This document shows, piece after piece, positions 1-7,786 of a stretch of DNA of 64,000 nt. The stretch lies in contig CAVUMC010000002.1 of NCBI GenBank assembly GCA_963742535.1, positions 2,294,001 to 2,358,000 on the forward strand, in the 5' to 3' direction. The notes below the pieces were generated by a model. That model had not been told where the DNA came from and ran no database searches. It saw only the letters and a program-made list of their open reading frames with translations. The first letter of the stretch is position 1. The number at the start of each line of letters is the position of its first letter. The translations under genes and the position numbers were made by a program. Origin of the DNA: VRUE01 sp963742535 (lineage in GTDB: Bacteria; Actinomycetota; Thermoleophilia; Solirubrobacterales; 70-9).

Positions 1-265
1 GCGCGACCTCCTCGACGATCGCCTCGACGATCACGTCGCACTCGTTGAGGTCGCTCGGGTCCGTGGTCACCCGCAAGCGCGAAGGCTCTCCGCCCTCGAT
101 CTTGGCGCAGGCGGCGACTACTTTCTCCTCGGCGCGCCAGGCGGAAGCCTCGCTGCGGGCGAGCAGAATCACGTCTGCGGTTGTGGTCGCGACAGCGGCC
201 AGCCCTGTGGCGATGGCGCCGCTACCCGCGATTCCCGGACTCTCGTACCCCGTGCTTGCGTTCAT
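1..265 (-). CDS. 3-hydroxyacyl-CoA dehydrogenase, N-terminal part (runs off the window)
   Basis: The minus strand is open from an ATG at 265 to the window edge, so 88 codons are visible and the C-terminus is missing. The start of the protein reads GIAGSGAIATGLAA, the glycine-rich dinucleotide loop of an NAD-binding Rossmann fold, followed by an ILLARS strand end and, near residues 75-85, NECDVIVEAIVEEV, which is the typical second Rossmann motif of the 3-hydroxyacyl/3-hydroxybutyryl-CoA dehydrogenase family. The family oxidises 3-hydroxyacyl-CoA to 3-ketoacyl-CoA, the step before thiolase. The gene diverges from the thiolase gene and shares its palindromic operator region. The family is well supported; the substrate is not. 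Confidence 0.8.
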   Translation of the reverse strand, partial: MNASTGYESPGIAGSGAIATGLAAVATTTADVILLARSEASAWRAEEKVVAACAKIEGGEPSRLRVTTDPSDLNECDVIVEAIVEEVA

Positions 266-323
266 GGGGCGGGTTCCTATCAGTCCATCGCGATCTGGGG
301 CCGCGTGACCGGCGAGGTACGAT

Positions 324-345
324 TGGTTGACTGACCAGTCAATCG
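324..345. promoter_or_regulatory. TetR-type palindromic operator, copy A
   Basis: TTGACTGACCAGTCAA at 327-342 is a dyad with arms TTGACT/AGTCAA. It lies in the 95-bp gap between divergent 3-hydroxyacyl-CoA dehydrogenase and thiolase genes. The same 22 bp (324-345) recurs exactly at 9494-9515 before an acyl-CoA dehydrogenase gene. TetR-family repressors of fatty-acid or sterol catabolism bind sites of this form, so a shared regulator is inferred; no regulator gene is visible here. Confidence 0.75.
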
Positions 346-360
346 ATACGGAGGGCCACG

Positions 361-1548
361 ATGGCAGGCAACGGAAACGGCAAGTTCAGTGGACGCGAGG
401 TCGTCATCGTCGAGGCAGTGCGCACCCCGGTCGGGCGCGGTCATGAGGCGAAGGGTTACTACAAGGACACCCATCCCTCGAACCTGCTCGCCAAGGCTTA
501 CTCCGAGGTGATCGAGCGAGCGGGCATCGACGCTTCTGAGGTCGAGGACGTCGTCGGCGGCTGCGTGCAGCAGTTCGGCGAGCAGGGGATCAACATCGCT
601 CGCAACGCCTGGCTCGAGGCCGGGCTGCCGGTCGAGACCCCGGCTACGACCGTCGATCGCCAGTGCGGCTCGGCCCAACAGGCGGTCAATTTCGCCGCGG
701 CCCTGATTGCCTCCGGCGTCCACGATGTCGCAATTGGGGGCGGCGTCGAGCACATGGGCCACATCTCCTTCGCCGACAACTTCTCGGTCATGCAGGAGCA
801 CGGCATGGCCTTCTCGCCGGAGCTGATGGAGCGCTACAACCTCGTGCCGCAGGGAATCTCGGCCGAGATGATCGCCGACAAATGGGAGATCCCCCGCTCG
901 GAGCTCGACGAACTCAGCGTCCGCTCGCATCAGCGCGCCGCCAAGGCGACCGAGGAGGGCCGCTTCGAGCGCGAGATCGTTCCCTTCCAGGTCAACGGCG
1001 ACACCTACGCCACTGATCAAGGGATCCGACCCGAAACCTCACTCGAGGTGCTCTCGCAGCTCAAACCCGCCTTCAAGGAGGACGGCAAGGTCACCGCCGG
1101 CAACTCCTCGCAGGTCTCCGACGGTGCCGCCGCGATCCTGCTGATGACTCGCGAAAAGGCCGACGCGCTGGGACTGAAGCCGCGGGCCCGGATCTATGAC
1201 CAGACCACGGTCGGCGTCGACCCGGTGATCATGCTCACCGGACCGATCCCGGCCACGCAGAAGCTGCTCGAGCGCAACGGGATGGCGATGGACGACATCG
1301 ACCTGATCGAGATCAACGAGGCCTTCGCCTCGGTCGTCGCTGCCTGGCGCCGCGAGCTGGAACCGGACATGGACCGGGTCAACGTCAACGGCGGCGCGAT
1401 CGCGCTCGGCCATCCACTTGGCTCGACCGGTGCCCGCCTGATCACCACCCTGCTGCACGAGATGGAGCGCACCGACAAGGAGATGGGTCTGGTCACGATG
1501 TGCTGCGGTGGCGGTCTCGGCACCGGCACCTTGATCCAGCGGGTCTGA
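361..1548 (+). CDS. acetyl-CoA C-acetyltransferase (thiolase)
   Basis: Thiolase of 395 aa, normal family length. It cleaves 3-ketoacyl-CoA to acetyl-CoA plus a shortened acyl-CoA, or runs in reverse, in the cytosol. The nucleophilic cysteine is C102 (VDRQCGSAQQ), the NEAFA loop follows, H351 sits in GHPLGSTGAR and the second catalytic cysteine C381 in the CCGGGLGTG end motif. The ATG at 361 is preceded by GGAGG with about 7 nt spacing, and the palindromic operator is just upstream. It diverges from a 3-hydroxyacyl-CoA dehydrogenase and precedes acyl-CoA dehydrogenases, so a beta-oxidation role is likely. Chain-length preference cannot be read from the sequence. Confidence 0.92.
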   Translation: MAGNGNGKFSGREVVIVEAVRTPVGRGHEAKGYYKDTHPSNLLAKAYSEVIERAGIDASEVEDVVGGCVQQFGEQGINIARNAWLEAGLPVETPATTVDRQCGSAQQAVNFAAALIASGVHDVAIGGGVEHMGHISFADNFSVMQEHGMAFSPELMERYNLVPQGISAEMIADKWEIPRSELDELSVRSHQRAAKATEEGRFEREIVPFQVNGDTYATDQGIRPETSLEVLSQLKPAFKEDGKVTAGNSSQVSDGAAAILLMTREKADALGLKPRARIYDQTTVGVDPVIMLTGPIPATQKLLERNGMAMDDIDLIEINEAFASVVAAWRRELEPDMDRVNVNGGAIALGHPLGSTGARLITTLLHEMERTDKEMGLVTMCCGGGLGTGTLIQRV

Positions 1549-1599
1549 GTTACGGCGCCGGGAATACCCGGATCGGTACGGGCGGTGTAAGTTCCCGGC

Positions 1600-2079
1600 A
1601 TGGGCAGGGGACCTATCGCGCTGATCGCGGCCGTTGTCATGGCCGCGATGCTGATTGCCGGTTGCGGCGGCGGTGACGATTCGAGCGCCAGCGGCTCGAT
1701 CTCTAAAGAAGAATTCATCACCAAGGCCGATGCGATCTGTAAGGCGAGCAGCAAACGCATGGAAAAGGAACTCTTCGAGTTCCTGCGCGATAACCGGAGC
1801 GGGGGCTCGCTGCGCAAGCCGACCGTCGCGCAAAACGAAAAGTTCATCGACACCGTCCTGATCCCGAACCTGCAGCAGGAAGTCACGGAACTGAAGAAGC
1901 TCGGCGTGCCCGATGGCGACGAGGAAAAGGTCGACGCGATGATCTCCGCCCTCGAAGAAGGCCAGGAAACCGCGGAAAACGAGACGGAAGCCGTCGCCGC
2001 CGGCACCAGCGACATGGTCTTCGGCATTGCCAGTCGACTGGCCGGGGAATACGGCCTCGAAACCTGCGGCAGCCGCTGA
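1600..2079 (+). CDS. putative lipoprotein, helical
   Basis: A 159-aa protein with a signal peptide and lipobox (LIAGC, cysteine about residue 22) followed by a short GGGDDSS linker, so it should be a diacylglyceryl-anchored surface lipoprotein. The mature part is charged and mostly helical (many E, K, A) with a C-terminal cysteine. I recognise no domain. A TAAGTT hexamer 6 nt before the ATG suggests a leaderless transcript of its own rather than co-transcription with the thiolase. Glutamate is encoded mainly by GAA (15 GAA, 3 GAG by my count), unlike the GAG-rich enzyme genes beside it. Confidence 0.75.
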   Translation: MGRGPIALIAAVVMAAMLIAGCGGGDDSSASGSISKEEFITKADAICKASSKRMEKELFEFLRDNRSGGSLRKPTVAQNEKFIDTVLIPNLQQEVTELKKLGVPDGDEEKVDAMISALEEGQETAENETEAVAAGTSDMVFGIASRLAGEYGLETCGSR

Positions 2080-2121
2080 GGTCTGGCTGCGCGGCCAAAC
2101 GGTCGCTATGCTCAGCGCCCG

Positions 2122-3300
2122 ATGGACCTGACCCTCTCGCCCTCCGAGCAGCAGTTCCGCGACGAGGTCCGCGACTGGATTGAGGCCAATCATCCTGGTC
2201 CCGAGCCGGAAGCAGGGCTCGAGGAGGTGATGGCCTTCCGCCGCGAGTGGCAGCTGAAGATGCACGCCGCCGGTTGGGCCGGGATCTCCTGGCCGAAGGA
2301 GTACGGCGGCCGCGGCGCGACGATGATCGAGCAGGCGATCTTCGTCGGCGAGGCCGCCCGCCTCGAGGCCCCTAGCCCGGCCAACGTGCTTGGCCTTGCA
2401 ATGGGCGGGCCGGTGGTCATCGCTCACGGCACCGATCAGCAGAAGGCGCGCTATCTAGAGCCAATCCTCACCGGTGAGGAGATCTGGTGTCAGGGATTCT
2501 CAGAGCCCGAGTCCGGCTCTGACCTCGCCTCGCTGAAAACGCGCGCGGTCAGGGACGGCGACGAATGGGTGGTCACCGGGCAGAAGGTCTGGACGACCTT
2601 CGCTCAGTACGCCAAGTGGTGCATGCTCGTCGCCCGCACCGACCCCGATGCGCCCAAGCACAAGGGCCTCACCTACTTCCTGATGGACATGGAGCAGGAG
2701 GGAGTGGAAGCGAAGCCGCTGGTGCAGATCACCGGCGAGGGCGAGTTCAACGAGGTCTTCATCAACGAGGCCCGCGTCCCCCACGAGAACATCGTCGGCG
2801 GCGAGGGCAACGGCTGGTCGGTGGCGATCACGACGCTGATGAACGAGCGCGCCGGACTCGCCTTCGGTGCGATCGCGCAGATCGCCAACAACCTCAAACG
2901 CCTCGGCGTTCTCGCCGCTCAGACCCGCGTCAACGGTGGCACCGCCGCTGGGGACCCGGTCTTTCGCCAGCGCCTCGCCCAACTCCACATCGAGGCGGAG
3001 ACGATGCGGCTCAACGCCTACCGCGGCCTGACCAAGACGATGCAGTCGGGCATCCCGGGACCGGAGGGCTCGCTGGGCAAGTGGCAGTGGGCCGACCTCA
3101 ACCAGCGCATCGCCGAGCTCGCCCTCGACATCGAGGGTGCCTACGCGCCGCTGGCGCGCGGTGACGAGCACGCGGTCGCCGGCGGTGCCTGGCAGTACAG
3201 CTTCCTGCGCTCGCGCGCCAACTCGATCGAGGGCGGCACCACCGACATCCTCAAGAACATCATCGCCGAGCGCGTGCTCGGCCTGCCAAAGATGCGTTGA
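2122..3300 (+). CDS. acyl-CoA dehydrogenase, catalytic-type subunit
   Basis: FAD-dependent acyl-CoA dehydrogenase of 392 aa. It has the N-terminal helical domain, the FAD-contacting QGFSEPESGSDL segment and the C-terminal NSIEGGTTDILKNIIAERV segment typical of FadE proteins. The conserved acidic residue of the EGGT motif is present. Only 17 bp separate it from a second, shorter acyl-CoA dehydrogenase. Adjacent unequal acyl-CoA dehydrogenase genes often encode alpha2beta2 enzymes of steroid side-chain or branched acyl-CoA oxidation in Actinobacteria (FadE28-FadE29 type); that assignment is inference. A TATGCT hexamer lies 9 nt before the ATG. Confidence 0.88.
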   Translation: MDLTLSPSEQQFRDEVRDWIEANHPGPEPEAGLEEVMAFRREWQLKMHAAGWAGISWPKEYGGRGATMIEQAIFVGEAARLEAPSPANVLGLAMGGPVVIAHGTDQQKARYLEPILTGEEIWCQGFSEPESGSDLASLKTRAVRDGDEWVVTGQKVWTTFAQYAKWCMLVARTDPDAPKHKGLTYFLMDMEQEGVEAKPLVQITGEGEFNEVFINEARVPHENIVGGEGNGWSVAITTLMNERAGLAFGAIAQIANNLKRLGVLAAQTRVNGGTAAGDPVFRQRLAQLHIEAETMRLNAYRGLTKTMQSGIPGPEGSLGKWQWADLNQRIAELALDIEGAYAPLARGDEHAVAGGAWQYSFLRSRANSIEGGTTDILKNIIAERVLGLPKMR

Positions 3301-3317
3301 GTTAAGGGCTTTCGCTT

Positions 3318-4430
3318 ATGTATTTCGATCTGACAGACGAGCAGCAGGCGATCAAGTCGACCGCCCATGATTTCCTTGCCGCCCGCTACAAGTCGGAGCG
3401 CATCCGCGCGCTGGCCGACAGCGAGAACGGCTTCGAGCAGTCCGACTGGGACGAGATGGCCGAGCTGGGCTGGACTGGCTTGGCGCTGCCCGAGGAGTGG
3501 GGCGGCCAGGGGCTTGGCATCGTCGACCTCGCCGTCCTCTTCGAGGAGATGGGCTACGCGCTCGCGCCTTCGCCGCTGCTCTCCAACACGGTAGCCGGGC
3601 TGGCGCTCAGCCTTTGTGGCTCCGATGAGCAGCGCGAGCGCTTCCTGCGGCCGCTCGCCGAGGGCAAGCTGCGCGGCACACCGGCACTCTGGGACGCGGA
3701 CTCCAGCGCGACGATCGGCTCCTTCACGATGGAGGCGCGCGCCGACAGTGACGGGGTCGTGCTCGACGGCGAGAAGGTGTTGGTGATGGACGCGACCGCG
3801 GCCGACTTCTTCCTCGTCGCCACCGCCGACGGTCGTCGCCACATCGTTGAGCGCGATGCCACGGGCGTCTCGATCACCCCGGCTACCGCGATCGACCCCA
3901 CTCGCCGCCTCTACTCGGTTCGCTTCGACGGGGTCAAGGTTGCGGCCGCGGACTCGCTGCCTGCGACTGGGGAGGAGTATTACGCCGTCTTCTTCCGGAT
4001 CTGCGTCGCGCTCTCCGCCGAGTCGACCGGGATTGCCCAGCGGACGATGGAGATGGCGGTCGCCTACGCCAAGGACCGCCAGCAGTTCGGCCGGCCGATC
4101 GGTTCCTACCAGGCGGTCTCGCACCGTTGCGCGCAGATGCTGCTCGAGACCGAGAACGCTCGCTCGGCCGTCTACGGCGCCGCCTGGGCGGCGGATGCCG
4201 AGCCCGAGTCGCTGCCACTGGCGGCTTCGATGGCCAAGGCCTACGCCTCCGATGCGGGTTGGCGTGTGCCCGACGCCTCGATCCAGGTGCACGGCGGCAT
4301 CGGCTTCACCTGGGAGCACGACCTGCACTTCTTCCTCAAGCGCGGACGAGCCAACGCGGCGATGTTCGGTGACGCCAAGTGGCACCGCGAACGCGTCGCC
4401 GATGCCGTGCTCGGCCAGGCCGCCGCCTGA
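3318..4430 (+). CDS. acyl-CoA dehydrogenase, partner-type subunit
   Basis: A 370-aa member of the acyl-CoA dehydrogenase family (YAKDRQQFGRPIGSYQAV and IQVHGGIGFTWEHD are the usual C-terminal-domain segments). The C-terminus ends LKRGRANAAMFGD without the EGT-type motif found in its upstream neighbour, and the N-terminal FAD segment is poorly conserved (GTPALWDADS). This pattern fits the smaller subunit of a heterotetrameric dehydrogenase in which one chain supplies the active site. It sits 17 bp after the larger subunit gene and 8 bp before an F420-type oxidoreductase, so the three are probably one operon. Confidence 0.85.
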   Translation: MYFDLTDEQQAIKSTAHDFLAARYKSERIRALADSENGFEQSDWDEMAELGWTGLALPEEWGGQGLGIVDLAVLFEEMGYALAPSPLLSNTVAGLALSLCGSDEQRERFLRPLAEGKLRGTPALWDADSSATIGSFTMEARADSDGVVLDGEKVLVMDATAADFFLVATADGRRHIVERDATGVSITPATAIDPTRRLYSVRFDGVKVAAADSLPATGEEYYAVFFRICVALSAESTGIAQRTMEMAVAYAKDRQQFGRPIGSYQAVSHRCAQMLLETENARSAVYGAAWAADAEPESLPLAASMAKAYASDAGWRVPDASIQVHGGIGFTWEHDLHFFLKRGRANAAMFGDAKWHRERVADAVLGQAAA

Positions 4431-4438
4431 CGCTGACG

Positions 4439-5476
4439 ATGAGCGCGCTCGAGCGGATCTCCGTCGCCGCTATCGGCACCTCGGTCGATGACCTCGTGGC
4501 GGAGACCCAGCGCGCCGAGGCGGCTGGGGTCGAGTGCGTTTGGGCGCCGGAGCTCTTCCGCTCCGCGGTCACTCAAGCCGCGTTCCTCGCCGGCAAGACC
4601 GAGCGCATCGACGTCGCCACCGGGATCGCCTGGGCTTTCACCCGCAGCCCCTTCATCCTCGCCGTCAGCGCCCTCGACATCGACGAGATGTCGGGCGGTC
4701 GCTTCCGCCTCGGCCTTGGCTCGGGGGTGAAGCGGCTAACCGAAACCTGGCACAACGCCGAGTACGGCAAACCGGCGCCGCACCTGCGCGAGGCGATCGA
4801 GGCGACCCGGCTGATCATGCAGCAGGCCGGCAAGGGTGAGCCGATTCGCTTCGAGGGCTCCTATTACGACATCGACATCAAGGGCTGGGTACGGCCGCAC
4901 CCGGCGCCGCGCGAGTCGGTGCCGATCTACACCGCCGCCGTGCAGGGCGGCATGTGCCGAATGGCCGGCGACGTCGCCGATGGGCTGATCGGTCACCCGA
5001 TCCAAAGCTTGCGCTGGATCGACGAGGTCGTGGTCAGCTCCTTCGAGGAGGGGCTCAGCCGCTCCGGCCGCGAGCGCTCCAGCTTCGATTACCTGCCGAC
5101 CGTCTGCTGTGCGATCGACGACGACGAGGCGCGGGCGATCGACATGGCTCGCCGCACGATCTCCTTCTACGCCACCGTCAAGACCTACATGCCGCTCTGG
5201 GAGCTGCATGGCTTTGCCGACAACGCCGTCGCAGCAGGCGAGGCCTTCCGTCGAGGAGACCTCGCCGCCGTCCCCGCCGCGATCAGCGACGAGATGGTCG
5301 ACACCTACTGTGCCGCTGGTCCACTCGACAAGGTCCGCGCCCGGGTCGAGCAGACCGCCGAGCGCGCTGATGGGCTCTTCCTCACCCCGCCCACCTATTT
5401 CATCTCGCCCGAGGAGCTCTCCGAGTACCAGAACCGGATCATCGCGGCCTTCGGCCCGGCGGCCTCCGGCGCCTGA
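4439..5476 (+). CDS. LLM-class (F420-type) oxidoreductase
   Basis: Luciferase-like TIM-barrel protein of 345 aa. Characteristic segments are the N-terminal GTSVDDLVAETQRAEAAG, the VATGIAWAFTRSPF strand, SGGRFRLGLGSG (the LGxGSG motif of the LLM family) and the later VPIYTAAVQGGM strand. In Actinobacteria most such proteins use coenzyme F420 rather than FMN. The ATG at 4439 starts 8 bp after the acyl-CoA dehydrogenase stop, which favours this start over an in-frame upstream one inside that gene. Its position suggests a redox step in the same catabolic pathway; the substrate is unknown. Confidence 0.85.
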   Translation: MSALERISVAAIGTSVDDLVAETQRAEAAGVECVWAPELFRSAVTQAAFLAGKTERIDVATGIAWAFTRSPFILAVSALDIDEMSGGRFRLGLGSGVKRLTETWHNAEYGKPAPHLREAIEATRLIMQQAGKGEPIRFEGSYYDIDIKGWVRPHPAPRESVPIYTAAVQGGMCRMAGDVADGLIGHPIQSLRWIDEVVVSSFEEGLSRSGRERSSFDYLPTVCCAIDDDEARAIDMARRTISFYATVKTYMPLWELHGFADNAVAAGEAFRRGDLAAVPAAISDEMVDTYCAAGPLDKVRARVEQTAERADGLFLTPPTYFISPEELSEYQNRIIAAFGPAASGA

Positions 5477-5488
5477 CGAAGCCGGGCA

Positions 5489-5525
5489 TTTGACCTTTGT
5501 GAGGTTATGCCGGACAAAAGTCAAA
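5489..5525. repeat. inverted repeat spanning the atl start codon
   Basis: TTTGACCTTTGT at 5489-5500 and ACAAAAGTCAAA at 5514-5525 are inverted copies with one mismatch and 13 nt between them. The ATG at 5507 lies in the loop. It could be an operator or an RNA hairpin limiting translation of the downstream gene. Confidence 0.5.
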
Positions 5526-5788
5526 CGCACGCGCTTGAAGTCCTCGCTCGCGTGAGCGAGATCCCGGAAGGGTTCGTGCGCACCTACGGCGACGTCTCTC
5601 CCGGCGCGCCGCGCTTCGCCGGCACGGTTCTTTTCGAGGTCGACGATCCTGACCTGCCCTGGTGGCGTGTCGTCCGCGCCAATGGCTCGCTTGCCAAGGG
5701 TGCCCGCCAGCGCCGTCAGCTGATCGCCGAGGGCGTGCCCTTCAAAGGCGAGCGGGTCGACATGGCGGCGGCGCGGGTGCCGAACTAG
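5507..5788 (+). CDS. atl: alkyltransferase-like (Atl) DNA-binding protein
   Basis: A 93-aa protein matching the C-terminal DNA-binding domain of O6-alkylguanine-DNA alkyltransferase: IPEGFVRTYGDVS at residues 17-29 and PWWRVVRANG near 50. In true MGMT the second segment is PCHRVV; here tryptophan takes the place of the alkyl-accepting cysteine, the hallmark of Atl proteins. These cannot remove the alkyl group but bind O6-alkylguanine and flag it for nucleotide excision repair. Length is normal for the family. An imperfect inverted repeat surrounds the start codon. It follows the LLM oxidoreductase by 30 bp. Confidence 0.85.
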   Translation: MPDKSQTHALEVLARVSEIPEGFVRTYGDVSPGAPRFAGTVLFEVDDPDLPWWRVVRANGSLAKGARQRRQLIAEGVPFKGERVDMAAARVPN

Positions 5789-5794
5789 CCGACG

Positions 5795-6262
5795 CTAGAT
5801 CGCGATGCGCGCCGGCGTCGCAACGGTCGCCGCGCAGAACTCCGGGGCGGGGCCGAGCACCATCTGCCGTCGCCAGATCGTCTCCTCCGATCGGGAGGCA
5901 AGGAAGCCCTCGCTCGACTCCCCGCGCGGCTTCTCGAACCACTCCGTTCCCGCCGGGATCTGCGGCCCGCCCTTGACCAACTCGTAGACGCCGCCCCAAC
6001 CACGGGTGGTCCCGCTGGCGATCCGGTCGTGCGAGGCGCGGTGCCTGGCATCGACGGCCCGCTCGTTCAGCTCGCCCAACGCGGCCCAAGTCTCCACCAA
6101 ATACCAATCCTCATAACCGCTACCGCTCCCAAACGGGAGCCGCTCGAGGCGAAAAGACGCCGACGGGCAACCGAGCTCGTCGTGGAAGGCCCGCAGTCCC
6201 TCCTCATAGGCGATGCGATCAACCGCGTCCCCCGGCTGGTGCCAGAAGACGTAGGCGAGCAA
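5795..6262 (-). CDS. uncharacterised protein
   Basis: A 155-aa protein with TTG start, convergent with the atl gene (6-bp gap). It has no signal peptide and is rich in aromatic and acidic residues (LAYVFWHQPGD, YEDWYLVETWAALGELNERA). The mixture of short strands with a central helix and the YLVETW segment resemble small monooxygenase or ferredoxin-like fold proteins that handle conditions such as mean heme degradation, but I recognise no family. Codon use is typical of the neighbourhood, so it is probably a real gene. Confidence 0.65.
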   Translation of the reverse strand: MLAYVFWHQPGDAVDRIAYEEGLRAFHDELGCPSASFRLERLPFGSGSGYEDWYLVETWAALGELNERAVDARHRASHDRIASGTTRGWGGVYELVKGGPQIPAGTEWFEKPRGESSEGFLASRSEETIWRRQMVLGPAPEFCAATVATPARIAI

Positions 6263-6281
6263 GGCTCAGTACTCCCTGGCG

Positions 6282-6485
6282 TTACTCGTCGCGCGGGGTG
6301 ATGCGAAAGGTCGAGACGACCTCGGCCTGCTTGGCCTCGGGGTGAACCACGTAGGCGCTGGGACCGCCGCCGAACCAGCCGGAGCTCTCGTTGTCGGCGA
6401 CGAAGATGCCCGGGTGGTGACGGCCATCGCCGTCCTCCACCCAGACCTTGTCACCCTCTTTGAAGCCGTGTGCCGCGTCGCTCAC
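6282..6485 (-). CDS. small hypothetical protein (67 aa)
   Basis: GTG start at 6485, with TAGGCT exactly 6 nt upstream on the minus strand, the leaderless arrangement seen for several genes here. The sequence FKEGDKVWVEDGDGRHHPGIFVADNESS looks like a short SH3-like or KOW-like barrel (a GDxVWV strand, a turn, then a HPGIFV strand). No catalytic residues are evident. It lies 19 bp upstream of the 155-aa gene on the same strand and may be co-transcribed with it. Function unknown. Confidence 0.6.
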   Translation of the reverse strand: MSDAAHGFKEGDKVWVEDGDGRHHPGIFVADNESSGWFGGGPSAYVVHPEAKQAEVVSTFRITPRDE

Positions 6486-6501
6486 ACCGCCAGCCTAGCC
6501 C

Positions 6502-7026
6502 TTATGGGCAGACGACGATGAGGTGGAAGTCGGCGTCCTGATCGGCGCCTTTTTCGTCGCGGGTACGGACTTCGATCGCATTCGGGTTGGTCGGCGCGAC
6601 GTTCGCCTGCGCATAACCGGAGCCGGGCACTGTCGTACCGGCGTTGTTCCGCGAAGAGACATAGGCGCAGCCGCTGACGTTAACCGGGAAAATGACCGCG
6701 ACAGCCCCGCCGCCCTCGGCTGCGGTGATGCCGGCATCGCTCGCCCTTGCCAGCGTGGCGTTGCCAGCCCCACCCGGGTTGTTGACGACCGCCCAATAGG
6801 TATGAGCCGCCCGCTTCGCCGCCGGAATGACGCCCAGCTTGTTGGTGTTGATCTGGAAGCCGGTCAGCGTCTTCTGCTTCAGCTTGCCGCCACCGATCGT
6901 CTGCTTCTTGATCGAGCCGCCGTTGATGTGCTGCGCGGCGTAGGCCGTTCCGGTCAGCGCCACGACCAGCGCGACGATCGCAACGATCATGGCCGGCGAC
7001 GGCCGTCTCTTCCTGATTGCCTGCAT
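6502..7026 (-). CDS. secreted protein with N-terminal signal, Solirubrobacterales-type family
   Basis: A 174-aa protein with basic N-terminus and hydrophobic signal segment ending ALTGTAYAA, then a GGSIKKQTIGGGKLKQKTLTG stretch of short lysine-rich repeats and a beta-rich C-terminus ending HLIVVCP. I recall this layout, a signal followed by K-T-L repeats, from many secreted proteins of Thermoleophilia, with no known function. The ATG at 7026 is preceded by a GGGGGG tract that may act as ribosome binding site. It probably has its own promoter in the 97-bp gap upstream, which contains an inverted repeat. Confidence 0.7.
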   Translation of the reverse strand: MQAIRKRRPSPAMIVAIVALVVALTGTAYAAQHINGGSIKKQTIGGGKLKQKTLTGFQINTNKLGVIPAAKRAAHTYWAVVNNPGGAGNATLARASDAGITAAEGGGAVAVIFPVNVSGCAYVSSRNNAGTTVPGSGYAQANVAPTNPNAIEVRTRDEKGADQDADFHLIVVCP

Positions 7027-7048
7027 GGGGACCCCCCTTTGGTTCGAC

Positions 7049-7094
7049 GTGTCTCAGCTCTACCCACAATTGGGGTGGTTGATAACTGAGACAC
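7049..7094. repeat. inverted repeat between two minus-strand genes
   Basis: GTGTCTCAG at 7049-7057 and CTGAGACAC at 7086-7094 are perfect 9-bp arms with a 28-nt loop. The site sits between the stop of the MBL-fold gene and the start of the secreted 174-aa gene. It has no T-run, so an operator or a Rho-type RNA structure is as likely as a terminator. Confidence 0.5.
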
Positions 7095-7123
7095 GCCCAG
7101 TGGCCGATCGATTCGGGTGCGGC

Positions 7124-7786
7124 TCAGGCGGGAAGGCGCGAGACGAAGCGCTCGAAGGTGGCGATGTCGGTCACCGCGGGTCCGTGCCCAGGCAGGATCT
7201 GGCTGGGATTGAGATCGGCCAGCTTGCGGATCGAGCGACGGTTCTCGGCCGAATCGGCGTTGTAGAAATCCGGTGGCTCGGCGATCAGCGGTCGGCCGGT
7301 GGCGTAGCTCATGCTGCGGATCACGTCGCCGCAGATCGCCACTCGGTCGGAGTCGCGGAAGAAGATCACCTCGCCCGCGGAGTGCCCTGGTGCGTGGACG
7401 ACGCGGAAGCCGGCTACCTCGTCGCCCTCGGCAAAGACCCTGTCCACTTTGTGCGGTGGGCCCGCCCAAAATCGATTCGAGAGCTGGGCGATCGGGTGGG
7501 AGGAGGCCGCCACCGTTCGTCGTCCCTCCATTGCGTCGACGTCGCCTGCGTGGCAGGCGAGCGGGATTCCCCGCGCCTCGCAGACGCCCTTGGCGACCCC
7601 CTGATGGTCCGGGTGGACGTGGGTCAGCGCCAGCATCGAGATCTGCCGGCCCTCGATCTCGGCGAAGATGCGACGCCGGTCCCAGGTCCGGCCGGCATCG
7701 ATCAGGACGTCCTCAGCGAGGTAGACGTTGATCGTCGGCAGCGGAAACTCCTTCAGCCGCCAGACACCCGGCGCGAGGTTCTTCAA
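7124..7786 (-). CDS. MBL-fold metallo-hydrolase
   Basis: A 220-aa metallo-beta-lactamase-fold protein. The metal-binding motif is LTHVHPDHQG (HxHxDH) near residue 57, with further ligands HAPGHSAG and a C-terminal PGHGPAV. Such enzymes hydrolyse thioesters, lactones or phosphodiesters (glyoxalase II-like group); the substrate here is open. It starts with TTG at 7786, overlapping the stop of the 83-aa gene by TTGA, so it is translationally coupled to it. The ATP- and membrane-related genes upstream give no direct clue to the substrate. Confidence 0.85.
   Translation of the reverse strand: MKNLAPGVWRLKEFPLPTINVYLAEDVLIDAGRTWDRRRIFAEIEGRQISMLALTHVHPDHQGVAKGVCEARGIPLACHAGDVDAMEGRRTVAASSHPIAQLSNRFWAGPPHKVDRVFAEGDEVAGFRVVHAPGHSAGEVIFFRDSDRVAICGDVIRSMSYATGRPLIAEPPDFYNADSAENRRSIRKLADLNPSQILPGHGPAVTDIATFERFVSRLPA

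Noticed and set aside
1039..2427. Long minus-strand open frame over the thiolase, lipoprotein and acyl-CoA dehydrogenase genes
   Set aside because: It is antisense to strongly supported genes, with Arg/Gly/Asp-rich composition typical of high-GC shadow frames.
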